Program-made: the position numbers and the translations under genes
Shown: piece by piece, positions 10,780-22,942 of the stretch
Layout: the number at the start of each line of letters is the position of its first letter
Numbering within the stretch: the first letter of the stretch is position 1
Notes under the pieces: generated by a model
The model's database searches: none
Told to the model about the DNA's origin: nothing
What the model saw: the letters and a program-made list of their open reading frames with translations, nothing else
Assembly (NCBI GenBank): GCA_021018995.1
Contig: CM037588.1
Span: 143,921,725-143,985,724 of the forward strand
From: Chloranthus sessilifolius
Taxonomy: Eukaryota; Streptophyta; Magnoliopsida; Chloranthales; Chloranthaceae
Direction of reading: 5' to 3'
Length of the DNA: 64,000 nt

Positions 10780-12384
10780 AAAAAATGTGGGTCATATCAC
10801 AATAGTAGCCATCAATGCCCCTGAACCTCTGACGTCGATGAGTGTATCGCATAAGGCTAGGTCCTCTAGTAGATGCCACCTCTGCACTCTGGTGATAAGA
10901 TGTGACAACTGAGAGGAAGACTTCCTGCTCAAAGCATCCGCCACAACATTGGCCTTCCCAGGGTGATATTGGATGGAACAATCGTAATCCTTTAAAAATT
11001 TCATCCATCTGCGCTGTCGCATGTTCAAGTCCTTCTGGGTAAATAGATACTTTAGGCTTTTGCGGTCGGTGAATATGTCAAATGTCTCACCGTATAATTA
11101 GTGCCTCCATATTTTCAGAGCAAAAATCATCGCTGCCAATTCCAGATCATGCGTAGGATAATTCTTCTCGTGTTCCTTGAGCTATCTAGAACCGTACACG
11201 ATAACCTTTTTGTGCTGGTTGAGGACACAACCCAAACCACTGTAAGATGCATCACTGTATATAACAAAACCCCCTCTGCCAGAAGGTATAGCTAGAACTG
11301 GTGCTATAGTCAGATGCGTCTTGAGTTCTTGGAAACTCTTCTCACACTGATCAGTCCAATCAAACTTATCATTTTTCTTTGTGAGCTGAGTAAGCGGACT
11401 TGATAGCTTGGAGAATCCTTCTACAAATCGTCGGTAGTACCCTGCTAAACCAAGAAAACTACGGACCTCTGTTACCATTCTCGGTTGTTCCCAATTCACG
11501 ACTGCTTCAATCTTTGTCGGGTCGACCGTTATACCCTTAGCAGAGATAATGTGGCCCAAGAAACTAACTTGGTCCAGCCAAAACTCACACTTACTGAGCT
11601 TTGCATATAATTTGTGATCTATGAGGGTCTGTAAAGCCACGTGTAGATGTCCTTCATGTTCCTCCTTTGTCTTGAAATAGACAAGGATATCATCTACAAA
11701 GACAACACCAGACTTATCCAAGTGTGGTTTAAACACTCGGTTCATCAGGTCCATAAAAGACGCAGGTGCATTCGTTAATCCAAATGGCATGACCAAAAAC
11801 TCATAGTGCCCATATCTAGTTCTGAACGCCATCTTCTCGACATCTTCTACTTTGACTCTTAGCTGATGATAACCCGACCGCAAGTCAATCTTCGTAAAGA
11901 ACCTCGCTCCTTGTAACTGATCAAGCAGATCATCGATTCTAGGGAGCGGGTAATGATTCTTAATCTTCAACTTGTTCAACTGCCGATAGTCGATGCACAG
12001 ACGCATTGAACCATCTTTCTTCCTGATAAATAGTACTGGTGCTCCCCAAGGAGACACAGTAGGTCAAATGAACCCTTTGTCAAGCAGTTCTTACAGTTGC
12101 TCCTTTAATTCTTATAATTCTGTTGGAGCCATCCGATAAGGAGCCTTAGATACTGGTTCAGTAACCAGAACTAGATTTATTGCAAATTCAATCTCCCGAG
12201 CTGGTGGTAGTCCTGGTAAATCCTCAGGAAATACATCGGGATATTCGCACGCAACATGAATATTGGATATCACATTCGTCTCTTCCCGTTGCTCTTGTAG
12301 AAAGGCCATATAGCCACTGCATCCACTCTTCATCATCCTTTCGGTTAGAATAGCTGATATCAATGGAGCTACCTTAGACTTCAC
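10780..12384 (-). pseudogene. Element A reverse transcriptase and RNase H
   Basis: The longest open part (11182-12057) shows [19 protein letters not shown], the [13 protein letters not shown] block, FGLTNAPA, the catalytic [16 protein letters not shown] and [12 protein letters not shown]. RNase H begins at [12 protein letters not shown]. The 12112-12384 part is the protease-RT linker, with EDLPGLPP and EIEF. RT copies element RNA into DNA and RNase H removes the template. Stops upstream of 12057 and within RNase H show inactivity. Confidence 0.9.
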
Positions 12385-12411
12385 CGTAAAGAATCTGAAT
12401 GACCTTTCCTT

Positions 12412-12756
12412 TTAAGGACAAAAAACTACAACCTTCCGAAGGCAATCGACTCTCGCATGGTAAGCGGATAGGCAGTCCATTCCAAGAATGATGTTAAACC
12501 CTTTCATATCTAGTAAAATTAAATCTGCCAGCATCTCGTGATCTTCTACCAACACAATCACCAACTTACACACTGTTACTGCATTCACTACACTTCTCGT
12601 AGGAATAGACACCGTCAACATGAACTCTAAGTGCTCAGGAGTGACACTCAATTCTTTCGTAAATTGAGGCCTAACAAATGAGTGTGTAGAGCCTGGGTCT
12701 ACCAAAACTCGTGCTCGATGAAAACAAATATCACAACGCTGATATACTTTCATCTC
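12412..12756 (-). pseudogene. Element A aspartic protease
   Basis: About 113 codons with the retropepsin-type active site LVDPGSTHSFV and a second conserved ILGMDCLSAYHARVDC motif. The variant D-P-G-S replaces the usual D-S/T-G. It processes the Gag-Pol polyprotein. It lies between gag and RT, as usual in gypsy elements. Confidence 0.8.
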
Positions 12757-12859
12757 ACCTATAATTCAGCCACACAATTAAATCAAGTGCATACAATGTG
12801 TATATGTAATGTGCATTATCATCATAAACATTTAATCAAAATAATTACACTTTACTAAT

Positions 12860-14185
12860 TTTCAATCCATCCTACTACAGAATTAATCTCACTTTGAAAT
12901 TTAATCATACCTTGAATGACATCATTCGATGTCAGGGCATCAGTCGCGGTAACAGCATACACTCGACCTTAAACCATAGGTCGAGAAGATCTCTGTGTAG
13001 ACACTGATCAGGACCGCTCCTTGCTGTCTTTGCTTTCCTCTAGGCAGTTCCTAACCAAGTGGCCCATCTTGCCACACCTAAAGCACGCCCCTGTCTCCCT
13101 TCTGCACTCCTCCGTCTTGTGTGGCTTTCCATACTTTGCACATGATACAGCTGGAGTGAATGAAGAGATCTTTGAAGATCCACGTACTCTTTGAGGCCTT
13201 TGCTATCGGAAGAACGGTGATTAAATAGTGCAGGAAAATGTAACCTTCTTTGCTCTAAATGCGAACTCGTGAAGAAATCCCCAGTCGGGAATGAGTGGGG
13301 TATCTAGGAGGTCTAGCGAATCTCGCCCGCTTGTTTTGCTCAGGGTCCTGAGACTGCCCCTGAAAAGACCTCTCCCGGCTTTGCTTGTCCTTCCATGCAA
13401 ATTGCTTCTGGTTTTCCTCTTCTGCTATGAGAGCCTTGGCCATAACTCTCTCCTATGTATCCATTTCCCACATGGCGACATCTTTACATGGGATTACGCC
13501 TCGGTAGGCGAAATTTTGCTCTCATCATTTCGGTGGCTACATCTTTGGTGAACCTAGCCAGTCGATCAAACTCAACGACGTACTCTCTTACTAACATTGC
13601 TCCCTACTTTAGCTCTATGAATTTCACCTCCCACTGATGCCTCACTATTTTTGAAAAGTACTTGTTGTAAAATACTTCCGTGAACTCTTCCCAGGTCCAT
13701 GGAGTGTGAGGAAACTCTCTCTGTCAATTTTGGGACACTGACTTCCACCAAGGTCCGGCATCACCATCCAACTTTAAAGTGGCCCAGCACACTTTCTCTA
13801 TGTCATTGCACTGGAGCACTTCGAAAAGTTTCTCCATCTCCTCTATCCAACCCTCTGCCTCTATGGGATCTGTCTGACTAGAGAAGTTAGGAGGTCTCAT
13901 TCTCCTAAACTCCCCGATTCCGCTTTGCTGGTGAGGTGGTCTAGCTGTCTGCTAAGTCAGAGCAACTGTCTACTGAGCGACGTTGGTAGCCAAAGCTTCC
14001 AACACCTACTCCATTCTATTCTCATTGCCTCTTCTTCCTCCTCTCGGTCCTATCAGAACGGCATTTTCACCCGATAGGAATCCCAATCCCCTAGATGTCC
14101 CAGCAACATCGGGAATGTCTTGCAAAGGGACGTCTCTCTGTCCTTCTCTGCCACCGCTGCGTTCACCTCTGAACTTAGGGCCCAT
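12860..14185 (-). pseudogene. Element A gag, degenerate
   Basis: Starts MGPKFRG at 14185, matching element C. Core motifs visible in pieces are NFSSQTDPIEAEGWI, WATLKLDGDAGPWW and FPHTPWTWEEF. Downstream is a zinc-knuckle region around 13050-13140 (CGKPHKTE and CFRCGKMGHL-type on the minus strand). Stops and frameshifts, for example near 13550-13640, break the frame. Gag forms the virus-like particle. Confidence 0.75.
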
Positions 14186-14271
14186 ACTGATCTGTCATTG
14201 TGAAAACAATAACATCGATATACTAGATTCTTGAAAACAATCAACAACATGAACATTCAACCTAAAGCCTA

Positions 14272-14284
14272 AGCTACGATACCA
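14272..14284 (-). other. Primer binding site of element A
   Basis: The minus strand reads TGGTATCGTAGC just inside the 5' LTR. This matches the initiator-Met tRNA site (TGGTATCAGAGC) at most positions. Minus-strand DNA synthesis would start here. Confidence 0.6.
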
Positions 14285-14288
14285 AGCA

Positions 14289-16940
14289 TGCGTGATTTTC
14301 GTGCCATCAGGATCATGCTCTAGATGATCCCCGGGACAAATCACAAAGTGTCTGCTCGTCTAGCGGAAATCAGAGCAAACACTGTCCAGCAATGGCACTT
14401 CGAGTCATCATATATGGCTTTTAAATGAAAGAAATAATATAATTTACATGTATATATATATATATCAAAAGAATATACATCCTCAAAAAGAACCAAGAAG
14501 AACCACTGGTGATGGACATCCATCACCCAAACAATGGTTCCTGATAGCGGTTCCTATAGAATGTATAATAATACAAATAAAAACATCTATAGATAGTAAA
14601 TAAAAAAAGTGGCCACCAGGCACACGATAATCCAGAGTATCATACAAAAATTCCAAAATAAAAGACTCTAGTACCAAGGCTATGGATAAAAATCGTCTGC
14701 CTGGACATCAATCTCCTCGTCCTCAGCCTCAGCCTATGGATCAGGCTGGTAATCAAGATTGCTCTCGGTGCCGGGAGCTCTAGCCTCAAAACCTAAAATG
14801 TTAATGAAAATAGGGTGAGCTACATCTAAGCTCAATAGAAGAATCCCAACTAAAATGTAATGAATATGCAGGACATGATATCTCAAAGCAGGAAATCAAA
14901 TTAGAACGTGCAGACAAGGCAAAATCAGATCAATTACTGAGCTTTTAAACAAGAAACAGATGTTATGCAAGTGTATACTCAATGACTTAAATTGTAAATA
15001 TTTTCTAACTTAAGAAGCTCCCATGAATATATAACACGGAGTAAACAGGAATCTACCGATAGGAAACCCTAACCAATCGTCGTTCACATGAACAATTTTA
15101 GGGTGCAACAATGCCTTATCTATGGAGTGCAATTGTACCGAGGGATTAACAAAGCAGATGCACAAGTGTGTCAGGCACGGATATACCACCGAGTCGGTGG
15201 GGATCATCTGATTAAATCATTAAATCACATACGCACATAGACCTCACAAATCAGATAGCAGAAATCAGGAGCAGATTTCATAATATCAAAATAGGAAACA
15301 AATCAGAGAGTTATGATATGTAAGCATGCTTGTTAAAAACAGAAATCAGGGTGCAGGTATGAAAGAATCATGAAAACATAGTCAAAAGCATTTTTAGGTT
15401 GGATTTCCCCTACCTCAGGTCAGACCTCTTTCTAAGCAAATCCAAAGCTTTTCAGAGCATCATGGTCTAATCCTAGACCATAAATATAGTACATTAAGTG
15501 ACAAGGATGTTAGAATATCAACTGGTGCAGTGTCCAGTAGTGTTCAATTTACAAAAACAAAACAGGTCAAAAACAGGGGTGATTGATCGATCAACACCTT
15601 GATTGATCGATCAATACTCCTCCTTGATCAATCAATGACCTCATTGATCGATCAATACCCTCCAATTACTCCTAGGTAACAAGGTTAATTGATCTATCAC
15701 CTCCTCTTATTGATCGATCAATGCTTTAATTGATTGATCAATAGATCCTCACTCTTCACACTTGACAGAGGAAAATTGATCGATCATTAACTTAGTTGAT
15801 TGATCAATCTGTCTCATTGATCGATCAATGACCTCATTGATCGATCACCAACCTAAATTTTCAAATTTCCTTATTCCTGTTCTCATTCTCAGTTTATACA
15901 GATTGATCGATCAATCTCCTTATTGATCGATCAATCGATGCCAGTGTTCGATCAATACCCTTATTGATCGATCAATCTTTGCCATTGATCGATCATTCTC
16001 TCTGTGATCGATCAATCCTCACAATTGATCGATCAATTAGCAAATTGATCGATCAATGCCTCTCGAGCATTGAACTTCCAGAAAATCAACTTTACTGTTC
16101 CCTCTTTATTTTTATACAAATTGATCGATCAATGCCTCTCATTGATCGATCAACCAAGCATTGATCGATCAATCTTCAGGATTGATCAATCAATAATGAC
16201 AGTTCCTCTGTCATTAATGGAGGTCACTCCTTTGACCCATTTTCAACCCCTTTTTCATTAATGGTTTCTAACCATCTCTACACACACATAAATATAGTAT
16301 AAGGGGCTTTAATCTTGCCCCAATTAAGCGTAAAAGCTCACCTTTAAACGGGCCCTTTTGGGGTCTCGATAAACGCAATCCGAGAAGGTTTCGAATTCCA
16401 AATCAGAGGGCTCATCACCGTCACAACTCAGAACAGCAAATCTGTGGCTCCGCTTTGACACGTAGCGATAGCACACCTCCTCGCAGAGAAGATTCGACAT
16501 ATCAACGTCGATCTAACACTCCTAGCTCAGATAATCACAACCTTAGGTTCTTTCTTTTGTTTATTTTCACACGGAAGGATTCCTAAAACCCAATCCTCTC
16601 AGCTACAGATTTCTAGAACTCAAGAAGAAGAAGGGTAGAGAGAGATTCCAGCTCTTCCTTCCCTTATAAGCTACCAAAATGAAATATCTCTGATATTTCA
16701 GTTTACCCTGATTTAACCTCCGGTGTGGAGCACTTACACGGTTGCTACGGCGTAACATGTCGCATCGACATCTTTCTAGCCTCATACTTACACATGAAGT
16801 CGTACATGACTTCATCTAACTATGGGCTAAACTTATTTCTAATAATATTGATTACAAATTTTTAAATTTGTCTCGATTTCCATGCCGGGCACACATATCG
16901 AAGTAGTTAGGTTCTTGTTCACAATTTTAGGGTCGTTACA
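14289..16940 (-). repeat. Element A 5' LTR (right copy), 2.65 kb
   Basis: Co-linear with 4116-6801 and ends GGGTCGTTACA at 16940. Its start (TGCGTGATTTTCG) has lost several bases relative to the left copy. The palindrome cluster is at 15581-16196. Scattered substitutions between the copies indicate a fairly old insertion. Confidence 0.9.
15581..16196. promoter_or_regulatory. TTGATCGATCAA palindrome cluster in element A right LTR
   Basis: About twenty palindromes correspond one-to-one with those in the left LTR. Several copies intact here are mutated at CpG in the left LTR and vice versa, for example the site near 15905 against the one near 5750. The cluster was therefore intact at insertion and decayed independently. 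Confidence 0.8.
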
Positions 16941-17075
16941 TTCGCTGGACTGTTTTTGCAGGTCCGCTTGAACTATTCACTAGTATGTTTTCTTTACTTC
17001 AGATTTTTTTCATTTTATGCTTCACTCTACTTATACCTTGGACATGTTTTTTCCTCTTTTTATATTTGTTGGTAG

Positions 17076-17160
17076 GATGGATATCTTTGATGCATTCGTG
17101 CTGGATAAACTACTGTGCAGAGCTGTTCAACAATATAAAGGGAAAATTTGGAATAAGATA
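17076..17160 (+). pseudogene. Degenerate MYB R1-repeat-like exon (MYB3R type)
   Basis: After an acceptor-like GTAG at 17072-17075 the frame reads VLDKLLCRAVQQYKGKIWNK. This resembles the MYB3R first repeat (EEDE.LCRAVQ.FKGKNWKKI), but tryptophan and acidic residues of the front half are lost. It lies just right of gypsy element A and on the same strand as the MYB3R-like first exon at 2624. No R2 or R3 exon is visible, so if real this is a pseudogene cut by the insertions. Confidence 0.35.
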
Positions 17161-17983
17161 AGTATTCTTCATGGTGCTAGTATGTTTTATTCTAACTCCC
17201 ATATTTTGAAATTGCAATTAGTTTCTAGGCAATTTTTAGGAACTGACCATTGATTTTGGGAACTGGCAAGTTCAATATCAGAAATGCTCCTTGAACCTTC
17301 CTCACAATTGATCAATCTACATATTCAAAATTACCACATTCTTTGTGGCTTTTGGTCCATTAGTTCAATATGTTGTTCTCATGGCTTTGTTTGGAGAAAG
17401 CAAGATAAATTGAGGAAGATATATCTGCAATTCTATGATGCAATGGAGGCTCTCCTGCACATATGTAGAGATGGGTGCAGGACAATTGGGCCTCATGCAT
17501 GGTTCAAAAAATCGGATTTCGTTTCCAAAATTTAGACCGATTCTCAGCCATAGGCAATATGTATATTATTTATGAAGTTTCAGAAACACTTCGGTATATC
17601 TGAATTTTTTTATTATATAAATTAGTTTGTGCTCATGTGCAGACATGTTGTGTCTTTTTGAGCAGTTGTAACATATGAAGAAGAGCGTATACACCATATA
17701 TATTTTTTTCATGTACTCAAACCAATATGCTGTTATATTAGTCTCAATTTTATTTTATATTGGAAAAGCAAGGAAAATTTGTTGTTTAGTTCAAAATATT
17801 TATAATACTCATTTGTGATTTTCTCTTTGTTAAGTAGGATAAATTTCCGTTGGATAAGCAGGGTAGATTTGTTATTTTACTGTGAAGTATTTTTTTTATA
17901 TATCCATTTTTAATTTTTTGATGGATGAGCAAGGTATTCTGGGGTACAGACTCTTCCCAGAATTATTAATATTCTTTTATTAC
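17161..17983. other. AT-rich DNA without recognisable gene
   Basis: Open frames here (for example 17284-17535) show no domain or codon pattern I recognise. It may be intron of the MYB3R-like remnant. Confidence 0.35.
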
Positions 17984-18439
17984 GATTTTTAAAAAAGGAC
18001 TACCTATGACCGTCTTATTTCATGTCTGATATAATAAATAAGACAGTTCATGCCCATCTTATTTCGACCATCATTCAAATAGGACGGTTCATGAAGGACT
18101 GTCTAATATGATAAATAAGACAGCTCACGACCGTCTCTAATAGAGCACTCGATAAAGGACAATTTTTAATCGTCCTTTAGTTTTTTTTAAAAAAATTATT
18201 AAAGGGTCGGTGACCATCCTTTACTGGTTATTATGAGACGACTCCGGACTGTCTTATAGTAGGACTGTGGAAAACAGTCATTTTCTACCTTCTTATTTAT
18301 GGAATATAGGACAGTTTATGACCGTCTTATATATTTAAGACGCCAATGAAAAGAACGGATGTGGGGACGGTCCTAAGTCGTCCTTTTTTAAAAATAAGAC
18401 GGCTTTTGGCTGTCTTATTTCGTCTATTTTGACGTAGTG
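17984..18439. mobile_element. CACTA-type transposon terminal fragment
   Basis: Ends TTTTGACGTAGTG at 18439, i.e. CACTACGTCAAAA on the minus strand. The 450 bp inside carry many direct and inverted copies of a GACCGTCTTATTT-type motif, as in CACTA subterminal repeats. It abuts interrupted RT sequence of element B. The other terminus and any transposase are missing. Confidence 0.65.
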
Positions 18440-20295
18440 ATACAAGTGGCTCTTCAAACACTCAGGAATCACCAGCTATATGCCAAACTCAGTAAGTATT
18501 AGTTTTGGCTTGATCAGGTCAGTTTCTTGGGCCACGTCGTCTCCGAGACTGGTATATCTGTTGATACGACAAAGATTGAGTCTGTGATGAACTGGGAACA
18601 ACTGAAGACGGTTACTGAGGTCCATAGTTTCCTTGGTCTGGCAGGATACTATCAGAGATTTGTCAAGGGCTTCTCCAAGATATCGGGTCTGCTTACACAG
18701 CTTACGAAAAAGAACGCGAAGTTTGATTGGACGGCGCATTGCGAGCAGAGTTTTTAGGAACTCAAGCAGAGATTGACTATAGCACCGATACTTGCTATAC
18801 CTTCAGAATGTGGGGGCTTCGCAGTGTACAGTGATGCTTCTTATGGGGGATTAGGTTGTGTGCATAATTAAAATGAGTGGGTTGGTTCTAGGTAGTTGAA
18901 CGACCATGAAAGAAATTATCCAACGCATGATCTTGAGTTAGCAGCGATTATCTTCGTCCTGAAGATCTGAAAACATTACCTCTATGGTGAAATATTTGAT
19001 ATATTCACCGATCACAAGAGCCTCAAGTACCTATTCACTCAGAAGGGCTTGAATATGAGGTAGCGATGATGGATGGAGTTCTTGAAAGATTATGATTGCT
19101 CTATCCAATACCATTCAAAAAAGGCGAACGTTGTTACAGATGCACTTAGTAGGAAGTCTTCAGCTCTATTATCACATCTTATCAATAGGGTACATAAATG
19201 GAAGCTACTGAAAGATATGGCCTTAGGCAGCTCGCGGTTTGATGTGAAAGGCTCCGGAGCACTGATGGCTACCCTTGTGCTTCACCCTACGCTTTTTAAG
19301 AATATCAGGAAGCTACAGATGACGGACGATGAGCTTATGGCGATTAGGTGAGATGTAGTTAGTGGAAGTAAGAAGGATTTCTCCATTCGAGAAGATGGGA
19401 CCTTGCTGTTTAGAGACCGAGTATGTGTACCGACGAGTACTGAACTTCGGGACATCATTTTGGAAGAGGCTCATAAATTGATGTATGCTATACATCCTGG
19501 TAGTACCAAGATGTATCAGGATTTAACGAAGAGCTTCTGATGGAGAGGTTTGAAAAGGAACGTCGCCGAGTACGTATCGCGATGTTTGGTCTGTCAGCAG
19601 GTTAAGGTTGACCATCAGAATCCTGCAGGGTTGTTACAACCTTTACCTGTACCCGAGTGGAAATGAGAAGCCATTTCAATGGATTTCATTATGGGTTTAC
19701 CGAAAATACTAAGCTCAATGCCATCTGGGTCATTATCGATCGATTAACGAAGTCCACTCATTTCCTACCTTAGAATACAACATATACCGCCAGCAAACTC
19801 GTAGAGTTGTACCTCAAGGAGATAGTTAGACTGCACGGTATACCAACTAGTATTGTGCCAGATAAAGATTCGTTGTTTATATCTCAGTTTTGGCAATAGT
19901 TCCAAGAAGGAATGGGTTATCGTCTTGACTTCAGCTTAATATTTCACCCACAGACCGATGACCAAACTGAGCGAGTGAATCAGATCATCGAGGACATGCT
20001 TCGTGCTTGCATGTTAGATTTCTACGGGTCATGGGACTAACACTTACCTCTGATCGAGTTCGCTTACAACAATAGCTTCCAAGCTAGCATCGGCATGGCA
20101 CCGTTCGAGGCTTTGTATGGATGACGGTGCAAGTCTCCGCTGAATTGGAAAGAAGTGGGTGAGAAGCTTATTCTAGGCCCAGAGATCATGGAGCAGACGA
20201 CGAAGACAGTTCGGTTGATCCGTGAGGGACTACGCGTGGTTCAAAGTCTCCAAAAGAGCTACACAGATCACAAAAGGAGGCATGTGGATTTTTAG
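18440..20295 (+). pseudogene. Element B RT (C-terminal part), RNase H and integrase core
   Basis: Visible in order: [29 protein letters not shown], the RNase H start [26 protein letters not shown], the tether DYDCSIQYH with DALSRKSS, zinc region HPGSTKMYQDL, core start AISMDFIMGLP, and FHPQTDDQTERVNQIIEDML. At least eight in-frame stops (for example after SKY and QSF) make it inactive. The RT catalytic FVDD is lost with the 5' part. Confidence 0.8.
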
Positions 20296-20377
20296 GTGAG
20301 CTTAATTGCATTATCACCTTATATTGCTCTAAGGGATGATCTAAGGGATGAAATTGTTGCTAATGATTGCATTTCAG
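20296..20377 (+). other. Intron-like 82-bp GT-AG segment in element B pol
   Basis: GTGAGC...TTGCATTTCAG separates VDF-TAG from VGDNIFVRIS. It is in the same place as the 76-bp segments of A and C, but of different length and largely different sequence. Removal joins the frames. Confidence 0.7.
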
Positions 20378-20770
20378 GTTGGTGATAATATTTTTGTCCG
20401 AATCTCGCCTACGAAAGGCGTGATGCAATTCGGCAAACGTGGGAAGCTGAGTCCTCGATATGTGGAGCCTTTTGAGATATTAGGCCGAGTCGGAGAGGTT
20501 GCATACAGAGTGGCGTTACCTCCACAACTAACCAGCATGCACAACATATTCCATGTGCCCATGCTCCAGAGATACATTCGCGACCCGACTCATGTGCTTG
20601 ATTACCAACCCATTGCGCTTCAAGATGGTTTGACTGTAATCAAGGACCTTGTGCAGATCTTAGACCGCAAGGAGCAGATTCTACGAACTAAGTTGATTCC
20701 TTTGGTCCTCGTAAAATGGCAAAATCATACATCGAAGGAAGCCACTTGGGAGCGCGAAGCCGAGCTCTGA
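20378..20770 (+). CDS. Element B integrase C-terminal module and chromodomain
   Basis: An uninterrupted 130-codon exon: VGDNIFVRISPTKGVMQF, KLSPRYVEPFEIL, NIFHVPMLQRYI, then a chromodomain-like end with ILDRKEQILR, LVLVKWQNH and TWEREAEL before the stop. The module tethers the integration complex to chromatin. This is the best preserved part of element B. Confidence 0.75.
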   Translation, partial: VGDNIFVRISPTKGVMQFGKRGKLSPRYVEPFEILGRVGEVAYRVALPPQLTSMHNIFHVPMLQRYIRDPTHVLDYQPIALQDGLTVIKDLVQILDRKEQILRTKLIPLVLVKWQNHTSKEATWEREAEL

Positions 20771-20890
20771 GAATAATTTTCACACTTGTTTAAGTGATTT
20801 TAAGAAATTGTAATTATGGTTGTGTAAACAATGTATAGAAATTTTGGGATTGCAATGTATTTACCATAGTCTATACCAAATTTTAGGTTG

Positions 20891-20892
<2 letters not shown>

Positions 20893-20925
<33 letters not shown>
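20893..20925. repeat. TA microsatellite
   Basis: Uninterrupted (TA)n between pol and the third ORF of element B. Confidence 0.9.
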
Positions 20926-20926
<1 letters not shown>

Positions 20927-21181
20927 TAGTCCATATAGATGTACAATTTTGGAAATGTGTACATACATACTTTTGTTAAATTGGCGAAATGACATGCAAC
21001 CAATCGGGTCGAGTCTTGATTGTTTTTGTTAGTTTGTAATAGCCAAATTAGGTTTGCGCGCTCGCTTAATTAAACTGGTGTAGGTATTGGCAATGTACGG
21101 GCTCTAAAATGCCAATACGGGACATTAAGGCAACTACAAAATACAAAAATTTGAAAAATTTTAGAGTTGACAGTTTCTGTC

Positions 21182-21366
21182 AAAATTCGAACTTCGAAAT
21201 TCAAATTCAAATGTTCGATTCCAAATTCAAACATCGAATTAGGAAATTCGAGGTTCGAATTATCATGCACCTGACAAACTTTTGGGACAAATTCGAAGTT
21301 CGAAATTCATTTCGGAGTTTGAATTGAAATTCGATGTTCGAATTCAAATTCGATGATCGAATTTAT
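21182..21366. promoter_or_regulatory. TTCGAA palindrome cluster upstream of element B third ORF
   Basis: Repeated AATTCGAASTTCGAATT-like sites, each a double TTCGAA, and half-sites lie 250-440 bp upstream of the third-ORF start. They correspond in place, not sequence, to the GATCGATC cluster of A and C. The same motif recurs in this element's LTR at 24412. Confidence 0.7.
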
Positions 21367-21618
21367 CGGGTTAAGTTCTGTGTGAGGTTTTTATTTTGGC
21401 ATTCTCACTCTTTCAAAAAGCAAATCTTAGGGTTTCTTTGGGTTTTTAGGGTTTTTTCTTTCTTCTTGGGCAAAATCAAGGTGATTCCACTCGGATTTTC
21501 AAAGGGCTTTGGCGTGCATTAACACGGAGCCAATTTTTCATCCCCCCTAAAAAAAAAGGTAACCCCTATCTAGAATTGTGATTTGCATTTTAAATTTCAA
21601 ATATAATTACTGTTTTCT

Positions 21619-22942
21619 ATGGGCCTTAAGAAACAATCAGCTCTTAGGGTTCCCACTTCGAAAAGGCTTACATCTAGGGCTGGTTCTTCTAGTCAACCAC
21701 CCCCACCACCTCAACAATCGATCCCACCACCACAACAACCCATACCACCACCCCCACCACTTCGGGAACAACCCAATGAGTGGTGGAGTGCCAAGGGTTT
21801 TGCTGATGAATGGATCTTTGATCCAAAGTTGTTTGACCAACAAGCTACTACACAATGGGCCTCTGATTATTTAGAGAGGGCCCAGTTGAAATCCCTGCTT
21901 CAGCCCTTCCACAACCACTTTTATCCCTGGTTGGTACGCCTCTTTTACCAACGCATGCGATAGGGTGATGAGAAGAAAATTTATACCACCATCGATGGGC
22001 GCGACTACACCTTTGACATCGATGACATTGCTGTGGCAATGAACTGTCCTACCAAGCATTCTCCAACCATGGATCTGGCTGCACCAAACACTAAACTCAT
22101 AGCAGTTCATGATGTGGTTGCTCGGATGACCCAGGGATGCCATGGATCCGGCAGGTTTGTAATCCGTTCCAACTGCCGGATACGATGTGGATGCTTGACG
22201 TAATTTTTAAGGCTACCCTATATCCCTTTGGACACCAGTCGGAAAGACGGGGCACCATCCAACAGGTCCTATTTTTCGCGTTTCAATAGAAATGGTTCAA
22301 TGCCCCAGCGATGGTTTTTCAAGGTATCATCAAGGCTCGTGAAAAGATGGGTAAAAAGGTAAAGGCTCCGTCCAAAGGAATTCCCTACGCCCAGTTGATA
22401 TCCTTCATGCTTGAGGACTATCGTGTTAGACCGGCCTATGAGATTCCTAATGATGAACCTAAGTCCACTGCCAGTATAAAAACCTACAAATTGGTTGACT
22501 GGGGTCGAAGCTATAGCAAGTTGTTGAAGGCTCCAAAAGACATTGTTGCTCAGGATGACGATGATGAGGAAGACGAAGATCAACCAGTTGTTGAACATGT
22601 CGCTCCTGAGACAAACCAGCCCCCACACACTGACGTGCTCACTTTATCGGAGTTCACTCGATGGATGACAGCTATGAGTCAGCAGATCCATGTGTTGACT
22701 CAACACACGAGCTCCATGACCAGGGAGTTAAAGATCCATGGGGAGCACTGACCTATCTGATACAACACGCCTATCCTGCCGATTATGCCACCTACCTAGC
22801 TGATATCCGCACATATGTGCATCACGCTTCTACTTCGGGAGTAGGTGATGAGGTGCCTATGGATGCTGGAGATGATGGCAGGGATGATGATCAGGTTCCG
22901 GCTGATCAGGCAGTTGGATCCGGTCCGGATAGGGAGGATTAG
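21619..22942 (+). pseudogene. Third ORF (env position) of element B, degenerate
   Basis: About 440 codons between chromodomain and polypurine tract. The start at 21619 (MGLKKQS...LRVPTSKR) parallels the N-terminus of the A and C copies. Then come a proline-rich tract, EWWSAKGF, a segment with LKSLLQPFHNHF and LVRLFYQRMR, TTIDGRDYTF, IPYAQLISFMLE, YKLVDWGRSYSKLL, an acidic Asp/Glu run and a long C-terminus to VGSGPDRED. A stop follows RMR where C has RWGD. A frame change lies between about 22155 and 22311, and another near 22740. Conserved blocks across diverged families argue the protein was under selection. Confidence 0.75.

Larger units (their letters stand above)
4116..16940 (-). mobile_element. 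Gypsy element A: full-length Tekay-type chromovirus with third ORF
   Basis: This is a 12.8-kb LTR retrotransposon read on the minus strand. It has long LTRs at 4116-6801 and 14289-16940, an initiator-Met-type primer site, gag, protease, RT, RNase H, integrase, a chromodomain module, a third ORF and a polypurine tract. The flanks are TTTGC on the left and TTCGC on the right, a 5-bp target duplication with one mismatch. Numerous in-frame stops, largely explainable as C-to-T changes, show it is old and inactive. The chromodomain-bearing pol with the KLSPRY and FHVS motifs places it in the Tekay (Del) branch of Ty3/gypsy. It sits between two MYB3R-like exon remnants. Confidence 0.9.
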
